A DNA stretch of 64,000 nucleotides from Methylobacterium sp. GXS13 (GCF_001455965.1 NZ_LKKO01000026.1:19908-83907); one strand, 5' to 3'; shown: positions 16,134 to 25,781, numbered from the stretch's first letter. Translations and numbers: made by a program. The notes: generated by a model from the sequence alone, not told the origin.

Positions 16134-17462
16134 ATGAAGATCCTGATCGCCGCGACGCCGCTGACCGGCCACGTCAATCCGATGCTCGCGATCGGCCGCG
16201 CCGCCGCCGCCCGGGGCGACGACGTGATCGTGCTCACCGATCCGGCGTTCCAGGCGAAGGTCGAGGCGGCCGGCCTGAACTTTGCGCCCTACGCGGACAA
16301 CGGCTCCGCCAGCTTCCTCGAGACAACGTTGCCTGCCGGCCCGGAACGGTTCCGCCACGAATTCCAACGGCGGTTCATCGATCCCATGCCGGTCCAGACA
16401 GCCGCTCTGAAGGCGCTGATCGCCGCGAACGCGCCGGACGTGATCGTGGCCGGCAGCATGTTCCTCGGCGTGTTGCCGCTGCTCCTCGACACAGCACCGC
16501 GGCCACCGATCATCACCGCCAATATCAGCTTCCTGTTCCTTGACCGGCCCGATCATGCTCCGGTCGGTCTCGGCCTGCCGCCCGCCCGCGACCGGACCGA
16601 GCTGGCCCGCTACGCCGCCCTGAAGGCCGGCATGGATGCGGCTTTCACCAACCCCGTCCGGGCTTATGCGGATGCCCAGCTTGCCCGCTTGGGCGTGCCC
16701 CCCTTGCCGGCCTCGCTGCCGCACTCCGTCGTCGTGCTGCCGGATCTGTTCCTTCAGCCGACCGTACCGGGCTTCGAGTACGATTACGGCCCCCTGCCCC
16801 AAAGCGTCCGCTTCATCGGCCTGCTTCAGCCTCCGACGCCGGCTGCGGATCTGCCGGATTGGTGGCCGGAGCTGGAGCGGGCCAACGCGGAGGGCAAGCC
16901 CGTGGCTTTGGTTACGCAAGGCACCCTCGCCAACGCGGATTTCGGTGCGCTGGTGGAGCCGACGCTCACCGCCCTCGCCGACCGGGACGACCTCCTTGTT
17001 CTGGCCACCACAGGCGGCCGACCGATCGAGGCGCTGCGGGGACCGATCCCCGCCAACACCCGGGTCGCGCGCTTCCTGCCGTTCCGGGAATTGCTGCCGC
17101 GGGTCAGCGTTCTCATCACCAATGGCGGCTACGGCAGCGTCTCGCAGGCTCTGGCGAATGGCGTGCCCATCGTGTCGGCGGGCCTCACCGAGGACAAGGC
17201 CGAGGTGAATGCCCGTATCGGCTGGTCGGGTGCCGGCATCAACTTGGCCACCAACACGCCGAGTGCCGATGCGCTGCGCGTGGCGGTGACGCGGGTGCTC
17301 GACGAGCCGAGCTTCCGGCAACAGGCTGCGGCGCTGCGGGACGCCTTCGCAGCGCGGGATGCGATGACCGGCATCCTCGGGGCGATCGACGACCTCGCTC
17401 GCACCGGCTCCGTGCTCCGCGGTGGCGCGAGCGCGGCCGTACCGTTGGCGCGATCGGCCTGA
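16134..17462 (+). CDS. Glycosyltransferase, GT1 (UGT/MGT-like)
   Basis: 442 residues from ATG 16134, with GAGGAG nine bases upstream. N-terminal domain opens MKILIAATPLTGHVNPMLAI, the acceptor-side start of GT-B fold GT1 enzymes. The C-terminal donor-binding region has RFLPFRELLPRVSVLITNGG, GSVSQALANGVPIVSAGL and TEDKAEVNARI, which match the nucleotide-sugar loop. It glycosylates a small lipophilic acceptor (antibiotic, flavonoid, sterol or similar) from a nucleotide sugar. The acceptor is not predictable. No pathway genes are next to it. Confidence 0.85.
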   Translation: MKILIAATPLTGHVNPMLAIGRAAAARGDDVIVLTDPAFQAKVEAAGLNFAPYADNGSASFLETTLPAGPERFRHEFQRRFIDPMPVQTAALKALIAANAPDVIVAGSMFLGVLPLLLDTAPRPPIITANISFLFLDRPDHAPVGLGLPPARDRTELARYAALKAGMDAAFTNPVRAYADAQLARLGVPPLPASLPHSVVVLPDLFLQPTVPGFEYDYGPLPQSVRFIGLLQPPTPAADLPDWWPELERANAEGKPVALVTQGTLANADFGALVEPTLTALADRDDLLVLATTGGRPIEALRGPIPANTRVARFLPFRELLPRVSVLITNGGYGSVSQALANGVPIVSAGLTEDKAEVNARIGWSGAGINLATNTPSADALRVAVTRVLDEPSFRQQAAALRDAFAARDAMTGILGAIDDLARTGSVLRGGASAAVPLARSA

Positions 17463-17637
17463 AGCCGGCTACCAAGCGGTCGATGCCGAAGATCGCATCG
17501 CCGCGAGGTCGGCCCCCCTGGCGAGGCGGGACCATGTGGTCCTGTCTGACGGGGTTGCCTGCCCCGTCCTCTTCGGATGCCGAGACCGTCCTATCGTCGG
17601 GCAGCGTGGGCAGACTCCAAACGGATTGCGAAACCGT

Positions 17638-17675
17638 GAATCTGAAAATGTTTCCCGTGAAACATTTTCAGATTC
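17638..17675. other. Perfect 17-bp inverted repeat with parS-like core
   Basis: GAATCTGAAAATGTTTC (17638-17654) and GAAACATTTTCAGATTC (17659-17675) flank CCGT. The central 16 bases, TGTTTCCCGTGAAACA (17649-17664), differ by one base from the near-universal ParB site TGTTTCACGTGAAACA. It lies between convergent genes, so it could also fold as a bidirectional terminator. The core match and the arm length make a parS site worth testing. Confidence 0.55.
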
Positions 17676-17731
17676 GGCTCGACCGCCTCCCTGGGACCTG
17701 AGTGTCCCTCGAAGGCGGCCTTCCAGTCTGA

Positions 17732-18844
17732 TCAGCGCCGAATGGCCACCGGCCCGCTCATGCCCGGCCAGTCGGAATAGCCGTTGGAGCCGCCGCCGTA
17801 CCAATAGGGCTTCGGCGCCTCGGCCAGGGGCGCCTCGCTCGCCAGGCGCTGAACCAGATCGGGATTGGCGATGTAGGGCCGGCCGAAGCTGAACAGGTCG
17901 GCCCGCCCCTCGGCCAGTTCCTTCTCTGCGAGATCGAGGGTGATCTGGTTGTTGCCGATATAGGCGCCCTTGAAACGGCGGCGCAGGTCGAGGAAATCGA
18001 CCCCGTCCGGCACGTCGCGGGTCTGCTGGGTCACGCCCTCGATGGTGTGGACATAGAGCAGACCGAAGCCATTCAGGGCATCGACATAGGCGCCATATGT
18101 GACGTGCGGATCGGAATCGAGAGGCGTCTCTCCGGGCTGCGTGGTTGCGGGAGACAGACGAATGCCGACCCGGGCACCGCCACCCCAGACTTCGGTGACG
18201 GCACGGACCACGTCCAGGGGGAAGCGGAGGCGGTTCTCGATCGAGCCGCCGTAGCGGTCGGTGCGCGTGTTGGTAGAGTCGCGGACGAACTGCTCCAGCA
18301 GGTAATTGTTGGCCGAGTGGATCTCGACGCCGTCGAAACCCGCCCGCTTGGCGTTCTCCGCAGCCCGCCGATAATCGTCGACGATCCCCGGAATCTCGTC
18401 GGTTTCGAGCGCCCGGGGCGTCACGTGGGGCTTCATGCCGTCCTGGGTGAACGCGGTGCCCTCGGGCTTGATCGCGGAGGCCGAGACCGGAAGCCCGCCA
18501 TTGGGCTGTAGCTCGGGATGCGAGATCCGGCCGGTATGCCAGAGCTGCAGGAAGATCAGCCCGTCATTGGCATGGATGGTCTTCACGATCCGGGACCAGC
18601 TCTCGACCTGCGCGTCGGACCAGATTCCCGGCGTGTAGGCGTAGCCGACGCCTTGGGGTGAGATGTTCGTCGCCTCAGAGATGATCAGGCCGGCATTGGC
18701 CCGCTGCCCATAATAATCGGCCGCGAAATCCGGCGGCACGCCCGCGTTGTCGGAGCGGCTACGGGTGAGTGGCGCCATCACCACCCGGTTCTTGAGGGTC
18801 AGGTCACCGATGGTGACGGGCTGAAGGATCGGGCTGATCGGCAT
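17732..18844 (-). CDS. nemA: Old-yellow-enzyme-type alkene reductase
   Basis: 370 residues from ATG 18844. FMN-binding TIM barrel that reduces activated C=C bonds of enals, enones or nitro compounds with NAD(P)H. Visible features: LKNRVVMAPLTRSRS at the N-terminus, LWHTGRISHP, and the active-site HSANNYLLEQF with H176, N179 and Y181. C-terminal FSFGRPYIANPDLVQRL is the FMN phosphate region. A longer start at 18901 adds a basic stretch that is unlikely to be real. The divergent neighbour is the alcohol dehydrogenase gene. Confidence 0.9.
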   Translation of the reverse strand: MPISPILQPVTIGDLTLKNRVVMAPLTRSRSDNAGVPPDFAADYYGQRANAGLIISEATNISPQGVGYAYTPGIWSDAQVESWSRIVKTIHANDGLIFLQLWHTGRISHPELQPNGGLPVSASAIKPEGTAFTQDGMKPHVTPRALETDEIPGIVDDYRRAAENAKRAGFDGVEIHSANNYLLEQFVRDSTNTRTDRYGGSIENRLRFPLDVVRAVTEVWGGGARVGIRLSPATTQPGETPLDSDPHVTYGAYVDALNGFGLLYVHTIEGVTQQTRDVPDGVDFLDLRRRFKGAYIGNNQITLDLAEKELAEGRADLFSFGRPYIANPDLVQRLASEAPLAEAPKPYWYGGGSNGYSDWPGMSGPVAIRR

Positions 18845-19190
18845 GAAACCTCGGATACGGCATGCTTGACGGGACGAGCGGCACCGCCTGGGGCCGGCCA
18901 TCGGAGGGTCGGCATTGCGGCGTGGGCCCGCTCGGGATGGTCAACAACTGGTCGAGGTCCAGCCTCGGTTCCCCGGATGGGCTTCGCCCCCCGGGACCGT
19001 CTCAGGCATGAGCCCGAAGTGCGGAATGCCGCGGGAACCGGAGCATCAGGCATGTCTTGCCTGACAGGCGACGTCGCGAGCGGCTGGGCCCAGCGCATCG
19101 CCTCACCGGAACTTGACCGGGCGGCTGAGCACTTGCCCCTGCGAGGCTGCGTCCTGCGGCTCTGCTCCCCAAGCTTGGAGAATCGACGCG
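18845..19190. other. Divergent intergenic region, alkene reductase / alcohol dehydrogenase
   Basis: 346 bp of GC-rich DNA. Short frames here have poor composition and no homology I can recognise. It should hold both promoters; no clear elements are visible. Confidence 0.4.
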
Positions 19191-20366
19191 ATGAAGGCCC
19201 TGTGCTGGCACGGCAAGAACGACATCCGCTGCGACACGGTCCCGGATCCGGTGATCGAGGACGCCCGCGACGTGATCATCAAGGTGACGAGCTGCGCGAT
19301 CTGCGGCTCGGACCTCCATCTGATGGACGGCCAGATGCCGGCCATGAAATCCGGTGACGTGCTCGGCCACGAGTTCATGGGCGAGGTCGTCGAAGTCGGG
19401 CAGGGCTTCACCAAGTTCCGGAAGGGCGACCGGATCGTCGTGCCGTTCAACATCAATTGCGGCGCCTGTCGCCAGTGCAAGCTGGGCAACTGGTCGGTCT
19501 GCGAGCGTTCGAACCGCAACGGCGAGATGGCGGCCGCGCAGTTCGGCTACCCGACCGCCGGCCTGTTCGGCTACTCGCACCTCACTGGCGGCTATGCCGG
19601 CGGCCAGGCCGAATACGTGCGCGTCCCCATGGCCGACGTGGCACCCATGAAAGTGCCGGACGGCATGGACGACGAGTCGGTCCTGTTCCTCACCGACATC
19701 CTGCCGACCGGCTGGCAGGGCGCCGAGCATTGTGAGATCCAGGGGGGCGAGATCATCGCGATCTGGGGCGCCGGGCCGGTCGGCCTGTTCGCGATCCAGT
19801 CGGCCAAGATCATGGGCGCCGGGCGCATCATCGCCATCGACACCGTGCCCGAGCGGCTCGCCCTGGCGAAAAAATCCGGTGCCACCGACATCATCGACTT
19901 CATGAACGAGGACGTGTTCGAGCGGATCAAGGAAATCAGCAAGGGCCAGGGCGCCGACGGCGTGATCGACTGCGTCGGCATGGAGGCGAGCGCCGGCCAT
20001 GGCGGCCTCACCGGCGTGCTCTCGACCTTGCAGGAAAAGCTGACCTCCACCGAGCGGCCCTACGCGCTGGCCGAGGCGATCAAGGCGGTGCGGCCCTGCG
20101 GGATCGTCTCGGTGCCGGGCGTCTATGGCGGCCCGGTGCCGGTCAATATGGGCTCGATCGTGCAGAAGGGCCTGACCCTCAAGAGCGGGCAGACCCACGT
20201 CAAGCGCTACCTGGAGACGCTGACCAAGCTGATCCAGGCGGGCAAGTTCGACATGACGTCGATGATCACCCACCGCTCGACGAACCTCGCGGATGGCCCG
20301 GACCTCTACAAGACCTTCCGGGACAAGGCCGCTGGCTGCGTGAAGGTGGTCTTCCACCCGAACTGA
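19191..20366 (+). CDS. Zinc-dependent alcohol/formaldehyde dehydrogenase-like
   Basis: 391 residues from ATG 19191, behind GGAGA. Medium-chain dehydrogenase: catalytic zinc ligands C38 (in SCAICGSDLH) with H60-E61 (LGHEF), structural zinc cysteines C90, C93, C96 and C104, and the NAD-binding IWGAGPVGLFAIQSAK. The long insert after the structural zinc and the C-terminal MITHRSTNLADGPDLYKTF match the formaldehyde dehydrogenase-like subfamily (FdhA type). The substrate is uncertain. A strong hairpin follows. Confidence 0.88.
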   Translation: MKALCWHGKNDIRCDTVPDPVIEDARDVIIKVTSCAICGSDLHLMDGQMPAMKSGDVLGHEFMGEVVEVGQGFTKFRKGDRIVVPFNINCGACRQCKLGNWSVCERSNRNGEMAAAQFGYPTAGLFGYSHLTGGYAGGQAEYVRVPMADVAPMKVPDGMDDESVLFLTDILPTGWQGAEHCEIQGGEIIAIWGAGPVGLFAIQSAKIMGAGRIIAIDTVPERLALAKKSGATDIIDFMNEDVFERIKEISKGQGADGVIDCVGMEASAGHGGLTGVLSTLQEKLTSTERPYALAEAIKAVRPCGIVSVPGVYGGPVPVNMGSIVQKGLTLKSGQTHVKRYLETLTKLIQAGKFDMTSMITHRSTNLADGPDLYKTFRDKAAGCVKVVFHPN

Positions 20367-20401
20367 GCCCCGGCACCACGCGTTCAACGCTGCCGACAGA
20401 A

Positions 20402-20423
20402 CCCCGGTCCCCGCGGACCGGGG
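20402..20423 (+). terminator. Hairpin terminator after alcohol dehydrogenase
   Basis: CCCCGGTCC (20402-20410), loop CCGC, GGACCGGGG (20415-20423), 9-bp perfect GC stem followed by CTTCG. It lies 36 bp after the stop codon. Confidence 0.6.
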
Positions 20424-20458
20424 CTTCGACCATCACTGTATCCCAGGATTGATCCCGT

Positions 20459-21640
20459 ATGACGATGCCGGTTGCCCGTACCCTGCTGCCTGTCCTCCTC
20501 TCCACCCTCGCTTGGCCGGCCCTGGCGCAGGAGCCCGTTGCCGCGACGTCGCCGCCGCCCGCCGGATCATCCGCGCTGACCCAAGTCGCGCGTTTCCAGC
20601 ATCAGGTCACCGGGGTGACGGTCGCGCAGGACGGGCGGATCTTCGTGAACTTCCCGCGCTGGACCGAGGATTCGCCGGTTTCGGTGGCGGAGTTGAAGGA
20701 TGGCAAGCCGGTCCCCTACCCCGACGTGGAATGGAATAGCTGGCGCAATGCCCGCAAGGACGAGGTCGATCCCAAGACCCACTTCGTCTGCGTGCAGAGC
20801 GTCGTCGCCGACCGGCACGGCCGGCTCTGGGTGGTCGATGCCGCCGCGCCCGCCATGGCGGCCGTCGTCAAGGACGGCCCGAAGCTCGTCGCGATCGACC
20901 TGAAGACCAACACGGTCGCCAAGACGATCGCGTTCGATCCGTCGGTCGCCCCGCAGGGCTCCTACCTGAACGACGTGCGGATCTCGCCCGACGGCAAGAC
21001 CGCCTACCTGACCGATTCCGGCGCCGAGGGTGCGCTGGTTGTGGTCGACATCGATTCCGGCAAGGCCAAGCGCCTGCTCGCCGGCGTGCCCGCCACCATG
21101 CCCGACACCACCGTCACCGTGACCTATGACGGCAAGCCCCTGCGGCGGCCGGACGGACGCGGCGTCGAGTTTTCGGCCGACGGCATCGCGCTCTCGCCGG
21201 ACGGCAAGACGCTCTACTGGCAGGCGATCAAGGGCAAGACCCTTTACAGCCTGCCCACCGACGCGCTCACCGGCTGGGTCTCGGCGAGCCTCGTACCGGA
21301 GACGCTGGCCGACAAGAGCCTCGCCGGCAAGATCGTTACGGTCGGCGAGAACGGGCCGGCCGACGGGCTACTCATCGACCGCGACGGCAGCCGTATGTAC
21401 GTGACCTCACCGCAGGACGATTCGATCAAGGTGCGCACCTTGTCGTCCAAGGATGCCGGCCTGACCACGCTGGTGCAGGACCCACGCCTGCGCTGGCCCG
21501 ACACCTTCAGCCAGGGCCCGGACGGGACGGTCTACGTCACGACCTCGCACATCCAGGATTCGGCCTTCTACAAGGAAGGTGCACCGATCGCTCTGCCGAC
21601 CGAGCTGTGGAGCTTCAAGCCGCCGGCGGCCTCGCGCTGA
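20459..21640 (+). CDS. Exported MRJP/SMP-30-like beta-propeller protein
   Basis: 393 residues. Signal peptide ends about residue 23 (WPALAQE). Propeller repeats show as GVTVAQDGRIFVNFPRW, VVADRHGRLWVVDAAAP, VRISPDGKTAYLTDSG, LSPDGKTLYWQAI and DTFSQGPDGTVYVTTS. This pattern is that of the major royal jelly protein family (PF03022), whose bacterial members are periplasmic and mostly uncharacterised. The substrate is unknown. Confidence 0.82.
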   Translation: MTMPVARTLLPVLLSTLAWPALAQEPVAATSPPPAGSSALTQVARFQHQVTGVTVAQDGRIFVNFPRWTEDSPVSVAELKDGKPVPYPDVEWNSWRNARKDEVDPKTHFVCVQSVVADRHGRLWVVDAAAPAMAAVVKDGPKLVAIDLKTNTVAKTIAFDPSVAPQGSYLNDVRISPDGKTAYLTDSGAEGALVVVDIDSGKAKRLLAGVPATMPDTTVTVTYDGKPLRRPDGRGVEFSADGIALSPDGKTLYWQAIKGKTLYSLPTDALTGWVSASLVPETLADKSLAGKIVTVGENGPADGLLIDRDGSRMYVTSPQDDSIKVRTLSSKDAGLTTLVQDPRLRWPDTFSQGPDGTVYVTTSHIQDSAFYKEGAPIALPTELWSFKPPAASR

Positions 21641-22032
21641 GGCCGAACAGCAAGCGTGGCCTTGGGAGAGTCGGTGGCGCATGCCGGCCTCCTGAGACCC
21701 GATGGGGCCGGAGCGCGGCCCCGTCCGACGGGTCGAGCGATTGCCTCATCGGCATGACATTTAATGCCTGGCATCGCTAAGGGCGGAGTTTCTTCTCCGA
21801 TCTCCATCTGATCCTGTATCAATGCGTTTGATGACATAGTTTTTGTCGATCGAGCAAAACCATACACACCGGCTTCAATTTAAATTTTGGTGCACAGATA
21901 CGCTCTGACCAGCAGGCGACATTAACGTTGCGTTAGAGATAGTAAAGTTATCACGCTTTCGTGGATGCTCGTTCCGACCGCCTCACTTCCGATTCGCGGC
22001 TCGCGGGACATCACACGAAGACTGGACAGCCG
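21641..22032. other. Intergenic region before chemoreceptor gene
   Basis: 392 bp. The stretch at about 21830-21960 is AT-rich (CAATTTAAATTTTGG) and should carry the chemoreceptor promoter. No gene or hairpin of note is seen. Confidence 0.4.
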
Positions 22033-23511
22033 ATGGGCATACTGTTCTCGCGGGACCTTCAATCGAAATTGGAGGCCTTGGACCGGTCCCAGGCGGTCAT
22101 CGAGTTCGCTCTCGACGGTACGATCCTGTCCGCCAACAAGAACTTCCTCGACGCGGTCGGCTACAGCCTGGACGAGATCCGCGGCCAGTCCCACGCGATG
22201 CTGGTCCCGCCGGCCTATGGCGCGAGCGAGGCCTACAGCGATTTCTGGTCGGCGCTCCGGCGGGGCGAATTCCAGGCCGGCGAGTTCAAGCGCGTCGGCA
22301 AGGAAGGCCGCGAGGTCTGGCTCCAGGCGACCTACAACCCGATCCTGGGCCGCGGCGGCAAGCCGATCAAAGTGGTCAAGTTCGCCAGCGACGTCACCGA
22401 GCAGGTGTTGCGCACCATCGCGTACGAGGGCCAGATCGCCGCGATCAACCGGTCGCAGGCGGTGATCGAGTTCGCGCTCGACGGAACGATCCTGACCGCG
22501 AACGAGAAGTTCCTCACCACCCTGGGGTACCGGCTGGAGGAGGTCCAGGGCCGTCACCACGGCCTGTTCATCGACGCGACCGAGCGCGCCAGCGCGGAGT
22601 ACCGCCACTTCTGGGACAGCTTGGGCCGCGGCGCGTATCAGGCTGCCGAGTACAGGCGCCTCGCCAAGGACGGGCGCGAGGTGTTCATCCTGGGCAGCTA
22701 CAACCCGATCTTCGACCGCGACGGGCACCCGATCAAGATCGTCAAGTTCGCCACCGACGTCACCGAAGCGGTGCTGGAACGCCAGCGGCGGGCCGCGTTG
22801 CAGAGCGCCCTCGCGCGCGACCTGGACGCGATCGCGGACGCTGCCTCCAGCGTCTCGCACCAGGCTGGACAGGCGGTCCAATCGTCGACGCATGTCACCG
22901 GTGATATCCACACGGTGGCCTCGGGCGCCGAGGAACTGGCCGCCTCGGTCGCCGAGATCAGCGCGCAGGTGGTGCAAGCCTCTGAGATGTCCGGGCAGGC
23001 CGTGGGCCAGGCCCGGGAGACGCACCGGATCATCGCCGGCCTCAGCGCCTCGGCCGCGCAGATCGGCGAGGTCGTCGCGCTGATCCAGAGCATCGCGGCC
23101 CAGACCAACCTGCTGGCGCTCAACGCCACCATTGAGGCCGCGCGTGCCGGCGAGGCGGGACGGGGCTTCGCCGTGGTCGCCGCCGAGGTCAAGGAACTGG
23201 CCAACCAGACCGCCCGGGCCACCGAGCAGATCAGCACGCAGATCACCGGGAGCCAGGAGGCGACCCGGGACGCCGTCGAGGCGATCGGCTCGATCCAGGG
23301 TACGATCGTGAAGCTGAACGAGGTCGCGACCGCGATCTCGAGCGCCGTCGAAGAGCAAACCGCCGTCACGCGGGAGATGTCGGCCAGCATGCAGACGGCC
23401 GCCCAGGGGGTCGGCGCGATCAGCACCAATCTCGGGCTCATTGCCCGGTCCGCCGAACAGGCGGATGTCGCCACCCAGCAGTTACGCGCCGCCGCCCAGA
23501 GCGTCGTCTGA
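22033..23511 (+). CDS. Soluble chemoreceptor with two PAS domains
   Basis: 492 residues from ATG 22033; a GTG at 21961 would add 24 residues. There is no membrane segment. Two PAS domains (about 12-120 and 134-242) are near duplicates: [15 protein letters not shown] occurs in both, as do YNPI and KFA(S/T)DVTE. The methyl-accepting signalling domain (about 265-490) contains the hairpin [20 protein letters not shown]. The PAS pair probably binds flavin or haem for energy or redox taxis; no ligand residue can be named with confidence. There are no che genes nearby. Confidence 0.9.
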   Translation: MGILFSRDLQSKLEALDRSQAVIEFALDGTILSANKNFLDAVGYSLDEIRGQSHAMLVPPAYGASEAYSDFWSALRRGEFQAGEFKRVGKEGREVWLQATYNPILGRGGKPIKVVKFASDVTEQVLRTIAYEGQIAAINRSQAVIEFALDGTILTANEKFLTTLGYRLEEVQGRHHGLFIDATERASAEYRHFWDSLGRGAYQAAEYRRLAKDGREVFILGSYNPIFDRDGHPIKIVKFATDVTEAVLERQRRAALQSALARDLDAIADAASSVSHQAGQAVQSSTHVTGDIHTVASGAEELAASVAEISAQVVQASEMSGQAVGQARETHRIIAGLSASAAQIGEVVALIQSIAAQTNLLALNATIEAARAGEAGRGFAVVAAEVKELANQTARATEQISTQITGSQEATRDAVEAIGSIQGTIVKLNEVATAISSAVEEQTAVTREMSASMQTAAQGVGAISTNLGLIARSAEQADVATQQLRAAAQSVV

Positions 23512-23590
23512 GCGCGCGGCCGGCCCGGATCGCCCCGTCATCCGCCGGCGTTGCCGGTGGGCTCCCGCATCCCGGACGATCCGACACCCC

Positions 23591-24265
23591 ATGTGCAACC
23601 TCTACAGCCTGCGCACCGGCCCGGCGGCGCTGCGCCGCGCTTTCGGAACCGTCCGCGACCGCACCGGAAACCTGCCGGTGCTGCCGGCGATCTTCCCCGA
23701 CCAGATGGCACCGGTGGTCTGGAACGGGGCGGAGGGCCGGGAACTCGCCCTGATGCGCTGGGGCATCCCGGGCCCGAAGGCGTTCGGCGAGCATCCCGTC
23801 ACCAACGTGCGCAACGCCGCGAGCCCGCATTGGCGCCCCTGGCTCGGTCCGGCCCATCGCTGCCTCGTGCCGGTGACCGCCTTCAGCGAGTACGCCGACA
23901 CGAAGCCGCGCAAGACGCCCGTGTGGTTCGCGCTCGATGAGGACCGGCCGCTCTTCGCCTTCGCGGGCATCTGGCGGCCCTGGACCGGCGTGCGCGGGAC
24001 CAAGCGCGAGAACCCGGACCGGGTGGCGGAGGAGCACCGCCTGTTCTCGTTCCTGACCACGGAGGCGAACGGGATCGTCGGCCCGGTCCATCCGAAGGCG
24101 ATGCCGGTGCTGCTGACCAAGCCGGAGGAATGGGCGGCCTGGCTGGAGGCGCCGACCCCGGAGGCGCTCACACTGCAGCGCCCGCTGCCGGATTCGGCGA
24201 TGCGGGAGGTGGCCCGGGGCGCGCGCTCGGATGGCGCCGCGCCGGATGCCGAACCCCAGACGTAA
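23591..24265 (+). CDS. SRAP-domain protein (YedK/HMCES family)
   Basis: 224 residues starting MCNLYSL, so that Cys2 becomes the N-terminal residue that crosslinks to abasic sites in single-stranded DNA. Other family features: ALMRWGIPGP, NVRNAASPHW, the Glu-containing CLVPVTAFSEYAD, and HPKAMPVLL carrying the conserved His. The start is fixed by the required Cys2. It shields abasic sites during replication. A neighbouring longer frame upstream is not coding. Confidence 0.93.
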   Translation: MCNLYSLRTGPAALRRAFGTVRDRTGNLPVLPAIFPDQMAPVVWNGAEGRELALMRWGIPGPKAFGEHPVTNVRNAASPHWRPWLGPAHRCLVPVTAFSEYADTKPRKTPVWFALDEDRPLFAFAGIWRPWTGVRGTKRENPDRVAEEHRLFSFLTTEANGIVGPVHPKAMPVLLTKPEEWAAWLEAPTPEALTLQRPLPDSAMREVARGARSDGAAPDAEPQT

Positions 24266-24279
24266 GGCCGGTGCGGGCC

Positions 24280-24540
24280 TTACTGGATCGAACCGCCGTC
24301 CCGCGCCTGCAGCAGCCGCAAGGCCTCGGCCAGCACCGCGTGAAGGTCCGCCGCCCCTTGCGCACTGAGGGGCAGCCCGACCCGCTGGCCATGGATCGTA
24401 TCGAGGACGATCATGGCGAGATCCTCGCCGATCAGCAGGCTGGGCTTCGGTAGACAGAGCGGCAGGACAAAATCGCCCGCCGTCTCGCCGAGGGCATCGA
24501 CCGCGTCGCCGGGGCGAAAGGGCTTGGTCTTCTCGTTCAT
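24280..24540 (-). CDS. Small hypothetical protein, 86 aa
   Basis: From ATG 24540, behind GAGGACAG. Opens MNEKTKPFRPGDAVDALGET and contains VLPLCLPKPSLLIGEDLAMI and AADLHAVLAEALRLLQARDG. No motif is recognised. Convergent with the SRAP gene, with 14 bp between stops. Confidence 0.6.
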   Translation of the reverse strand: MNEKTKPFRPGDAVDALGETAGDFVLPLCLPKPSLLIGEDLAMIVLDTIHGQRVGLPLSAQGAADLHAVLAEALRLLQARDGGSIQ

Positions 24541-24663
24541 CGCGGGCTGTCCTCGCGGGCATGTCCGTCTGATGAATGGAAGGCTACGATATCGGATGCC
24601 CGCCGGCCAGCCTCGGGTGCCGGCCGCCGCAATCCGCGACGATAATCGAGCCGGGCTCCGCAC

Positions 24664-24951
24664 TCACTCCGGCATGCGCCGCGTCCGGACCGTCAGCGTA
24701 TCGATCTCCAGGGATCCCACCGTCAGGGACGCCACCTCCAGCGCCCCGACCCGGGCACGACCGACCGAAAGGCGGCCGATCGCGAAGGCGCCGAGCGCCA
24801 CCGCCCCGAAAGCCGCGGCCCCGATCGCCAGGGCTCCCAGCGCGGATGCCCCGAATGCACCGGCTCCGACGGCTCCCGCTCCGAGCGCGGCCGTGTGGCG
24901 GGACGGAGCGGGTCCAGCTTCGACCGGGCGGCGCATCCTCTCCTCGGGCAT
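24664..24951 (-). CDS. Small repetitive protein with A-x-G strand repeats
   Basis: 95 residues. Residues 20-60 repeat a four- to five-residue pattern (GAGAFGASALGALAIG, then GAAAFGAVALGAFAIG). The C-terminal part switches to LxVG units (RLSVGRARVGALEVASLTVG). This periodicity could form a small solenoid or strand stack. The N-terminus is short and basic with no signal peptide. Start chosen at ATG 24951. Function is unknown. Low complexity means it could be over-called. Confidence 0.5.
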   Translation of the reverse strand: MPEERMRRPVEAGPAPSRHTAALGAGAVGAGAFGASALGALAIGAAAFGAVALGAFAIGRLSVGRARVGALEVASLTVGSLEIDTLTVRTRRMPE

Positions 24952-25043
24952 CCCAGATCCTCTCGCCGCAAGACCTCGGATATCGCCCTCCCTTCGAAGC
25001 GCGGCAAGGCTGGGCGCGGAGACCCGAAGACGGACGAGAGCCT

Positions 25044-25676
25044 TCAGTAGAGCCGCGTCCGATAGGAGTCCGCGATCCGGGCCTCGGCCTCCGGGACGTC
25101 GGACGCGGCGGTCTGCTCGGCCAGGATGCGCCCGAGGCTGGGAAAGGTGTCGCGCGCGACGTGGCGCGCCGGATCCCAGAGCTGCGCCCGCATCAGCGCC
25201 TTGCCGCAATGGAAGAACGCCTCCCGCACCCGCACGATCAGCCCGATCGTCGGCACCATGCCCTGGGCGCCCAGCGGCTCGAGCAGGGCGCGGTCCCGCG
25301 TTACCGCGGCGGTGCCGTTCACCCGCAGGGTCTCGTCGATGCCCGGCACGAAGAAGATCACCCCGATGCCGGGGCACTCGAGGATATTGCGGAAGCTGTC
25401 GATGCGGTTGTTGCCGCGCCGGTCGGGGATCACCAGGGTGCGGGCATCGGGAACGGCCACGAAGCCAGACGCGTCGCCGCGGGGGCTGGCATCGGCCTGG
25501 CCATCCGCGTCGGCGCTCGCCAGCACCACAAACGGCGCGAGCGCGATGAACCGGCGGGCGTAAGCATCGATGTGGTCGAGCACCTTGCGGGCGGCGGGGG
25601 GGCCGACGGCACCGAACTGCGCCTGCAGCTCAGCCGCGTCGTGGATCGTCGAGAGACCTCCGATATCTGCGTCCAT
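25044..25676 (-). CDS. FMN-binding PPOX-type flavoprotein
   Basis: 210 residues of the pyridoxamine 5'-phosphate oxidase-like split-barrel fold: FVVLASADADGQADASPRGD, TLVIPDRRGNNRIDSFRNIL, and GIGVIFFVPGIDETLRVNG. The DRRGNNR segment is typical of the MSMEG_1061/DR2398-like subgroup. C-terminal FFHCGKALMRAQLW is conserved there too. Likely an FMN or F420-type oxidoreductase of unknown substrate, not a true PdxH. Confidence 0.82.
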   Translation of the reverse strand: MDADIGGLSTIHDAAELQAQFGAVGPPAARKVLDHIDAYARRFIALAPFVVLASADADGQADASPRGDASGFVAVPDARTLVIPDRRGNNRIDSFRNILECPGIGVIFFVPGIDETLRVNGTAAVTRDRALLEPLGAQGMVPTIGLIVRVREAFFHCGKALMRAQLWDPARHVARDTFPSLGRILAEQTAASDVPEAEARIADSYRTRLY

Positions 25677-25781
25677 GAGGTCCTCGCGGCAGCCGTTCCG
25701 GTTTCGCGCGGCGGGCGCTCAGCCGTCAAGACACAGCATCGTCCCGGCGGACGGGCCGAGGCTTTCGGAATGGGCCAGCGA

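Noticed and set aside
18799..19098. 99-codon minus-strand frame over the alkene reductase start and upstream DNA
   Set aside because: No motif, poor composition, and overlaps the 5' end of the reductase in another frame.
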